A stretch of 10,050 nt of DNA from positions 1 through 10,050 of the forward strand of contig JAEZSU010000157.1 in NCBI GenBank assembly GCA_023421635.1, in the 5' to 3' direction. Below are positions 5,401 to 10,050 of the stretch, piece after piece. The notes under the pieces are model-generated. The model saw nothing but the letters and a program-made list of their open reading frames with translations. It ran no database searches and was not told the origin of the DNA. The stretch comes from Actinomycetes bacterium. Lineage in GTDB: Bacteria; Actinomycetota; Actinomycetes; Actinomycetales; Microbacteriaceae. Numbering within the stretch: position 1 is the first letter of the stretch; every line of letters begins with the position of its first letter. A program made the translations under genes and the position numbers.

Positions 5401-8112
5401 CTAGGGACGTCGCCGCCGGATCGCGCGGGTCAGCGCCTTCCCGGCCTCGCCGAGCAGGAACACCGCGGCGGCGAAGGCGATGGCGAGCCCCCAATCGGCC
5501 AGGCCGAGGGGGACCGAGCCGAACCACAGGTGGAACGGCGGCAGGTAGGTGTAGGCGAGCTGCAGTGCGGCCAGCACGCCGAGCGTGACCCAGATCGCCC
5601 GGTTCCCGCGCAGCACCTGCCACGTCAGGCTCGACCGGTGCAGGAACCGCACGTTGAACAGCACCGCCACCTGGGCGAGCACGAGCACCGTCACCGCCGT
5701 CGTGGACGCGGCCGCCGGATCGGCGCCGCGGTCGAGCTCCCAGAAGGATGCGGCGACCGTCGCTGCACCCACGAGGACGATCGTCGCGAGCACCTGCCCG
5801 AGATGCCCCGCCAGGATCGAACGGCCGGGTGGTCGGGGCGGGCGCCGCATGGCGTCCGGCTCGACCGGCTCGTACGAGAACACCAGCGACAGGGTCACGG
5901 CGGTGACCAGGTTGACCCACAGGATCTGCGTCGGCTGCAGCGGCGGGTCGAACCCACCGACGACCGCGACGAAGACCACGAGGGCCTGCCCGAACGTGGT
6001 CGGAAGGATGAACAGCAGCGACTTCTGGATGTTGTCGTAGATGCGCCGGCCCTGCCGCACGGCGCGTTCGATCGTGGCGAAGTTGTCATCCGCCAGGACG
6101 ATGTCCGCCGCATCCTTCGCTGCCTCCGTGCCTTTCACCCCCATCGCGACGCCCACGTCGGCCCGGGCCAGCGCCGGCGCGTCATTGACCCCGTCGCCCG
6201 TCATGGCCACGATGCGACCGCGGGCCTGCAAGGCGGTCACGATCCGGATCTTGTGCTCGGGGCTGGTGCGGGCGAACACGTCGACCCGCTCCACCGCGGT
6301 CTGCAACTGCTCGTCGTCGAGCACGTCGAGGTCGTGGCCGATGAGCGTGGGATCGTCCGGCCGGGAGATGCCGAGCTCCGTGGCGATCGCATGCGCTGTT
6401 CCGGCGTGGTCGCCCGTGATCATCTTCACCCGCACCCCGGCGGTGCGGCACTCCGCGATCGCCGCCGTCGCCTCGGGGCGGGGCGGATCGCTGATGGCGA
6501 CCACGCCGAAGAAGACGAGGCCGTGCAGCATCCCGGGTTCCACGGTGTCGGATGCGGGCGCCGCCCGCCCCGCCGCGGCGAGCACCCGCATCCCTTGATC
6601 GCTCAGCCCCGCGATGATCGCCGACCACGCCGCCATGTCCAGCGGGATCTGCGACCCGTCAGGTGCGAGGCCCGTGCTGCAGCGGAGCAGGACCACATCG
6701 GGGGCGCCCTTGACGAAGACCGTCCGCGCGCCGTCGTCGTCCTCATCGAGCGTCGCCATGTACTTCACCGCGGAGTCGAAGGGGATCTCGTCCACCCGCG
6801 TGTACCGGGCCACGGGCGCGCCGACCTTCCGTCCGAACGCGACGAGCGCGCCCTCGGTCGGGTCGCCGATCACGGTCCAGACGCCGTCCCGTTCCCTCAG
6901 CCGCGCGTCGTTACACCGGCTCAGCGCCGTCGCGAGGGCGACGAGGTCGGGTCCGGGGGTGACGGCGAGACCGTCCTCGGTCCGCACCTCGCCGCTCGGC
7001 CGGTAGCCGTCACCGGTGACTGTGAAGGCGCCGGCCGTGGTGACGGCGGCGCGCACCGTCATCTCGTTCATCGTGAGGGTGCCGGTCTTGTCGGTGCAGA
7101 TCGTGCTCACCGAGCCCAGCGTCTCAACGGCGGTGAGTTTGCGGGTGATGGCGCGTTGCCTCGCCATCTGGCGCACCCCCAGGGCGAGGGTGATGGTCAC
7201 GACGGCGGGCAGGCCCTCGGGGATGGCCGCCACGGCGTACCCGATCCCGGCGGAGGCGAGGAACTCCAGATCCTCGCCGTGCAGCAGCCGGCCCAGCAGC
7301 ACCATGACCGCGGTGGAGCCGAGCACGAAGAGGGTGAGCTGGATGCCGAGCCGGTTGATCTGACGGATCAGCGGCGTCTGGGTCTGGTCGACGTCGCGGA
7401 CGAGCTGCTGGATGCGGCCGAGCTCGGTGCCGGTGCCCGTCGCCGTGACCAGGCCCACGGCGCGGCCGGCGACGATCACCGATCCCGCGTGCAGCATGTT
7501 CGCGCGGTCGCCGAGCGGCGTGTCCGGCGGAAGGGTCCGGGTGTGCTTGTCGACGGCGACCGCCTCACCGGTGAGCGCCGCCTCGTCCACCCGGACGTCG
7601 CGCGCCTCGTGCAGGCGGGCATCGGCGGGGGCGCGGTCGCCCGCGGCGAGGAGGACCGTGTCGCCGGGGACGAGGTCTGCGGCGTCGACGTCGTGCCATG
7701 TCCCGTCGCGCCGCACGGTCGCGCGCTGCGAGAGCATGTCGCGGATGCCCTGCAGGGCCCGCTCGGCCTGACCCTCCTGGATGAACCCGATGACGGCGAT
7801 GATGACGGCGACGGCGATGATGACGCCGAAGTCGATGTAGTCGCGGAGGAGCAGCTTCACGACGGCCGACACGAGCAGCACGTAGATGATCACGTTGTTG
7901 AACTGGGCGAGGAAGCGCACCACCGGATGGGTGCGGGGAGGCTCCGGCAGGGCGTTCGGCCCCGCCTGCGCTCTGCGCTGGGCGGCGTCCTCGGTGGCGA
8001 GGCCCGCGGGGGTGCTCCTCAGCCGCGCATAGAGGTCGTCGACGTCCTGGGCATGCGGTCCGGTGACGGGGGCGTTCGCGGGGCGGCCGTCGGACCCGGT
8101 GTGCGAAGACAT
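5401..8112 (-). CDS. P2-type cation-transporting ATPase (CtpF/PMA1-like)
   Basis: This is a 903-residue membrane pump moving a cation at the cost of ATP, probably outward. An N-terminal cation-ATPase domain (about 22-85) leads to M1/M2 (about 64-112). The actuator carries TGEAV (181-185), and M3/M4 contain PEGLP (298-302). The phosphorylation site is D341 in DKTGTLT, and the nucleotide domain has KGAPD (468-472). The hinge is [12 protein letters not shown] (637-648), followed by six C-terminal helices. Length and order fit a full P2 ATPase. Compared with the SERCA calcium pump, M4 glutamate is kept (E299), as are M6 N734 and T737. However, M5 reads LPTTFGQA (Asn and Glu replaced by Thr and Q709) and the key M6 aspartate is A738. 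Those changes fit the CtpF/PMA1-like branch, so calcium should not be assumed. The ATG has GAGAGGA four bases upstream. The gene is monocistronic and lies between the two palindromic repeats. Confidence 0.93.
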   Translation of the reverse strand: MSSHTGSDGRPANAPVTGPHAQDVDDLYARLRSTPAGLATEDAAQRRAQAGPNALPEPPRTHPVVRFLAQFNNVIIYVLLVSAVVKLLLRDYIDFGVIIAVAVIIAVIGFIQEGQAERALQGIRDMLSQRATVRRDGTWHDVDAADLVPGDTVLLAAGDRAPADARLHEARDVRVDEAALTGEAVAVDKHTRTLPPDTPLGDRANMLHAGSVIVAGRAVGLVTATGTGTELGRIQQLVRDVDQTQTPLIRQINRLGIQLTLFVLGSTAVMVLLGRLLHGEDLEFLASAGIGYAVAAIPEGLPAVVTITLALGVRQMARQRAITRKLTAVETLGSVSTICTDKTGTLTMNEMTVRAAVTTAGAFTVTGDGYRPSGEVRTEDGLAVTPGPDLVALATALSRCNDARLRERDGVWTVIGDPTEGALVAFGRKVGAPVARYTRVDEIPFDSAVKYMATLDEDDDGARTVFVKGAPDVVLLRCSTGLAPDGSQIPLDMAAWSAIIAGLSDQGMRVLAAAGRAAPASDTVEPGMLHGLVFFGVVAISDPPRPEATAAIAECRTAGVRVKMITGDHAGTAHAIATELGISRPDDPTLIGHDLDVLDDEQLQTAVERVDVFARTSPEHKIRIVTALQARGRIVAMTGDGVNDAPALARADVGVAMGVKGTEAAKDAADIVLADDNFATIERAVRQGRRIYDNIQKSLLFILPTTFGQALVVFVAVVGGFDPPLQPTQILWVNLVTAVTLSLVFSYEPVEPDAMRRPPRPPGRSILAGHLGQVLATIVLVGAATVAASFWELDRGADPAAASTTAVTVLVLAQVAVLFNVRFLHRSSLTWQVLRGNRAIWVTLGVLAALQLAYTYLPPFHLWFGSVPLGLADWGLAIAFAAAVFLLGEAGKALTRAIRRRRP

Positions 8113-8127
8113 GGTTCCTCTCGATCC

Positions 8128-8151
8128 GTGGACCGTGATGAGTCCACCCTA
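8128..8151 (-). promoter_or_regulatory. Candidate promoter and inverted repeat upstream of the ATPase gene
   Basis: Minus-strand TAGGGT (8146-8151) could be a -10 box, placing the start near 8139 and leaving a short leader with GAGAGGA. The inverted repeat GTGGAC (8128-8133)/GTCCAC (8142-8147) overlaps that start, as a repressor site would. No -35 box is evident, and a 6-bp repeat may be chance. Confidence 0.3.
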
Positions 8152-8192
8152 GGCACGTGTCGCCCGCGCTGGGCCGGACGGCTGCGCACGGT

Positions 8193-8278
8193 GGTGACGG
8201 GATTCGGGGATGTCGCCGGATTCGGGGGGATGCGGCATCCGGGCTCCGATTCTCGTGAGATCCCCGAATACGGTGACG
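8193..8278. repeat. 86-bp palindromic repeat, copy 2 (degenerate)
   Basis: It has the same length and orientation as copy 1 at 5284-5369, with four substitutions (8212, 8227, 8250, 8270). Three of the four create mismatches in the stem, so the outer arms (8200-8214/8257-8271) pair at 13 of 15 positions. It lies in the divergent gap between the ATPase and isochorismatase-like genes, which argues against the family serving only as terminators. GGTGACGGGAT occurs again right after it (8281-8291), matching the first 11 bases of the unit. The remaining sequence to 8390 is a GC-rich stretch with CGGCG iterations and no clear promoter. Confidence 0.9.
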
Positions 8279-8390
8279 ACGGTGACGGGATGGGGCGGCG
8301 CGGCGCGGCGACGGGGATGCGGCGGGAATCCGTCGCACATCGGCGGTCCCGGCGACCCCGAGCGCGGCGCCGGCGTGGTGGGATGGCTGC

Positions 8391-8948
8391 ATGACCCGAG
8401 CCCTCATCGTGATCGACATGCAGCGCGGCTTCGACGACCTCGAGTTCTGGGGGCCGACCGCGAACCCCGCGTGCGAGGACAACGTCGCGGCGCTCGTCGC
8501 CGCCTGGGAGCGGAGCGGCGAGCCCGTCGTGGTCGTGCGGCACGACTCGCGCTCGCCGGAGTCGCCGCTCCACCCGGGTGCGGCGGGCAACGCCCTCGTC
8601 GACCCGGTCGCCGCCGTGACGCCCGCGCTGGTCGTGCGCAAGCACGTCAACTCCGCCTTCTACGGTGACGTGGACCTGCACGCGTGGCTGCAGGGGCAGG
8701 GGATCGACGAGCTCGTGCTGTGCGGCATCCAGACGAACATGTGCGTCGAGACCACCGCGCGGATGGCCGGGAACCTCGGCTACGACACGACGGTCGTCCT
8801 CGACGCGACCCGCACCTTCGACCTGCGCGCCGACATCCCGGGCGTCGGCGTCGTGGAACGCACGGCCGCCGACCTCATGGCGCAGACCGCGCTCGTGCTC
8901 TCCGAGGGAGGCTTCGCGCGCATCGCGACGACCGCATCCCTCGCCTGA
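8391..8948 (+). CDS. Isochorismatase-like cysteine hydrolase
   Basis: This 185-residue cytosolic alpha/beta protein belongs to the isochorismatase-like superfamily, which includes nicotinamidases, N-carbamoyl-amide hydrolases and true isochorismatases. The catalytic triad is complete: D9 in ALIVIDMQRGF, K84 in VVRKHVNSAFYG and C118 in GIQTNMCVE, next to the cis-peptide turn. The KHVNSAF and TNMCVETTARMAGNLGY segments are typical of the small amidase-like members; the aryl-carrier domain of EntB-type enzymes is absent. The substrate is not determinable. Both neighbours (P-type ATPase, imuA operon) are unrelated, so context does not help. The ATG at 8391 fits the family N-terminus but has only a weak GGTGGGA upstream and no clear -10 box. 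A strong hairpin follows the stop. Confidence 0.88.
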   Translation: MTRALIVIDMQRGFDDLEFWGPTANPACEDNVAALVAAWERSGEPVVVVRHDSRSPESPLHPGAAGNALVDPVAAVTPALVVRKHVNSAFYGDVDLHAWLQGQGIDELVLCGIQTNMCVETTARMAGNLGYDTTVVLDATRTFDLRADIPGVGVVERTAADLMAQTALVLSEGGFARIATTASLA

Positions 8949-8953
8949 TCGGC

Positions 8954-8978
8954 CGACCTCCGGCGATGTCGGAGGTCG
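8954..8978 (+). terminator. Hairpin terminator after the isochorismatase-like gene
   Basis: CGACCTCCG (8954-8962) pairs perfectly with CGGAGGTCG (8970-8978), with a G-U and a C-G pair closing a GAT loop. It lies five bases after the stop and before the SOS promoter. It has no T-run, as is common for actinobacterial terminators. Confidence 0.65.
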
Positions 8979-8999
8979 TGCATATCTTCGATTCCGACG

Positions 9000-9028
9000 T
9001 TGAATGAGCAGAACATACGTTCTAATCT
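9000..9028 (+). promoter_or_regulatory. SOS (LexA) box inside the imuA promoter
   Basis: AGAACATACGTTCT (9010-9023) has 5-bp inverted arms and fits the actinobacterial/Gram-positive LexA box GAAC-N4-GTTC. It lies in the spacer between TTGAAT (-35, 9000-9005) and TAATCT (-10, 9023-9028), which are 17 nt apart. LexA bound here would block RNA polymerase directly. The expected start is near 9035, the first base of the imuA start codon. Confidence 0.85.
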
Positions 9029-9034
9029 GTCGGA

Positions 9035-9724
9035 GTGAGGGCGATCGTGCGGGAAGATGCGGCGGCGGAGGTCCGTCGGCTGCGCGCGCAGGTCGAGCGT
9101 GTGCAGGGGAGGCGCCTCGATGCGCCGGTGCTGCCCACCCCGCCCGCCATCGGCGACCTGCTGCCCGGCGGTGGACTGCGGGCCGGTGCCGCCTACGCGC
9201 TCGCCCCCTCGTCGACCCTGCTGCTGTCGTTGCTGGCCCGCCCGACGAAGGCGGGGTCCTGGTGTGCAGCCGTCGGCATGCCCGAGCTCGGGGCCGAGGC
9301 GGCGGCCGGGCTCGGCGTCGTGCTCGACCGGCTCGTGCTGGTGCCCGAGCCCGGTCCGCGCTGGCTCGCGGTGGCCGCGACCCTCGCTGAGGTCATGACG
9401 ATCGTCGCGGTGCGCCCGCAGGGGCGGGTGACGGATGCCGACGCCTCACGGCTGCTCGCACGGTTGCGAGACCGGGGCGCGGCGCTGCTGGTGCAGGGGC
9501 AGTGGCCGCAGGCGGAGGCGTCGCTCGAGGTCACCGATCCGCGCTGGAACGGGCTCGGCCAGGGGCACGGCTACCTCGGCGCCCGCGAGGTGACCGTCAC
9601 GGTGCACTCCCGGCGCAGCCCGGTGCCCCGGCGGGCGCGGATGCTGCTGCCCGATCAGGCCGGCGCGATCACGCCGGCACCGGCGACGGTGACCCCCGTG
9701 GTGCCGCTGCGGGCGGTGGGATGA
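9035..9724 (+). CDS. imuA: ImuA'-like translesion mutasome protein
   Basis: This is an accessory protein of the LexA-controlled ImuA'-ImuB-DnaE2 mutasome, which replicates past DNA damage and generates induced mutations; ImuA'-type proteins are distant RecA/SulA-like relatives. The 229-residue protein begins with a charged helix (1-27). It has the family opening IGDLLPGGGLRAGAAYAL (39-56) and the central GLGVVLDRLVLVPEPGPRW (92-110). The place where RecA has a Walker A loop reads ALAPSSTLLLS, with no GKT, so ATP binding is doubtful. Identification rests on these features plus the SOS box upstream and the overlapping imuB downstream. The GTG at 9035 has no spaced ribosome-binding site and coincides with the predicted transcription start, so it is probably leaderless. 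Its stop overlaps the imuB start (ATGA). Confidence would be lower without the context. Confidence 0.82.
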   Translation: MRAIVREDAAAEVRRLRAQVERVQGRRLDAPVLPTPPAIGDLLPGGGLRAGAAYALAPSSTLLLSLLARPTKAGSWCAAVGMPELGAEAAAGLGVVLDRLVLVPEPGPRWLAVAATLAEVMTIVAVRPQGRVTDADASRLLARLRDRGAALLVQGQWPQAEASLEVTDPRWNGLGQGHGYLGAREVTVTVHSRRSPVPRRARMLLPDQAGAITPAPATVTPVVPLRAVG

Positions 9725-10050
9725 TGACCGCGCTGCGCAGCATCGTGCTGTGGGTGCCGGACTGGCCGGTGGTCGCGCTCGAACGCGAAGGCGCGGTGCC
9801 CGAGGGCGATCCGGTGGCGGTGGTGGAGAAGAACGTCGTGGTGGCGTGCTCGGCCTCCGCCCGCGCCGAGGGGGTGCGGCGGGGCCAGCGCCGCCGCGAC
9901 GCCCAGGCCCGCTGCGCGCAGGTCCGCGTGGTCCCGGGGGACGAGGCCCGCGACCACCGGCTGTTCGCCCCGCTCGTGACCGCGGTGGAGGACCGCGCGC
10001 CGAACGTGCAGATCCTCCGCGCCGGGCTGTGCGCGCTGAAGGCCCGGGGG
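9721..10050 (+). CDS. imuB: ImuB, inactive Y-family polymerase-like protein (N-terminal part)
   Basis: This is the N-terminal 110 residues of ImuB; family members are about 500 residues, so the window end cuts it. ImuB is a catalytically dead Y-family relative that links DnaE2 to the sliding clamp. The start reads IVLWVPDWPVVALE, where an active DinB would have VDMDxFFASVE; the first metal-binding aspartate is replaced by P13. The following PVAVVEKNVVVACSASARAEGV and GQRRRDAQARC segments match the Y-family palm and finger pattern around the nucleotide-binding site. The ATG at 9721 overlaps the imuA stop by four bases, with a second ATG at 9724, implying translational coupling. DnaE2 would be expected further along or elsewhere in the genome. 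Confidence 0.88.
   Translation, partial: MMTALRSIVLWVPDWPVVALEREGAVPEGDPVAVVEKNVVVACSASARAEGVRRGQRRRDAQARCAQVRVVPGDEARDHRLFAPLVTAVEDRAPNVQILRAGLCALKARG

Noticed and set aside
5374..8394. A 1006-codon open frame on the plus strand opposite the P-type ATPase
   Set aside because: Long antisense frames are expected opposite GC-rich genes. The translation is low-complexity (His, Arg, Asp, Gly-rich), has no domain, and reads through both palindromic repeats, while the minus strand carries all P-type ATPase motifs.
1..10050. CRISPR arrays, tRNA or rRNA genes, insertion sequences, prophage genes
   Set aside because: No regularly spaced repeats, cloverleaf-like tRNA pattern, transposase or phage-like protein was seen on either strand.

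Overview
The window is about 70% GC by eye, densely packed, with strongly G/C-ending codons and mostly weak, TAnnnT-type promoters. The gene set (actinobacterial-type SerC, a DtxR/IdeR regulator with SH3-like tail, an ImuA'-type protein followed by ImuB, a stand-alone HNH protein) points to a high-GC actinobacterium. Microbacteriaceae, perhaps Microbacterium, is my best guess; this is inference from gene style, not a database match. It looks like ordinary chromosome. I see no transposase, phage gene, tRNA, rRNA or CRISPR array.

Layout: (1) 25-1931: serC on the minus strand, divergent from a dtxR/ideR-like metal-dependent repressor. (2) 1932-3067: a promoter, a long self-complementary 5' leader and a membrane-anchored M23 endopeptidase starting at TTG. 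(3) 3068-3357: an intergenic region holding a probable structured small RNA or attenuator of about 150 nt, ending in a textbook intrinsic terminator and containing a doubtful 36-codon ORF. (4) 3358-5288: an HNH endonuclease-fold gene overlapping tail-to-tail with a MarR-family gene, which is divergent from an EamA/DMT exporter across a 39-bp gap rich in operator-like repeats. (5) 5284-8278: a P2-type (CtpF/PMA1-like) cation ATPase on the minus strand, bracketed by two near-identical 86-bp palindromic repeats. (6) 8391-8948: an isochorismatase-like hydrolase. (7) 9000-10050: an SOS-box promoter, imuA and the start of imuB, a damage-inducible translesion mutagenesis operon that runs off the window.

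Likely cooperation: the MarR protein and the EamA exporter form a regulator/exporter pair. ImuA'-ImuB form the LexA-controlled mutasome, whose partner DnaE2 would be expected nearby but is not in view. The remaining genes appear to be independent housekeeping units.

The most interesting non-gene signals are the 86-bp palindromic repeat pair, the structured RNA before the HNH gene, the structured leader of the M23 gene, and an apparent several-fold excess of the hexamer GGATGC/GCATCC, which also forms the core of the palindromic repeat.
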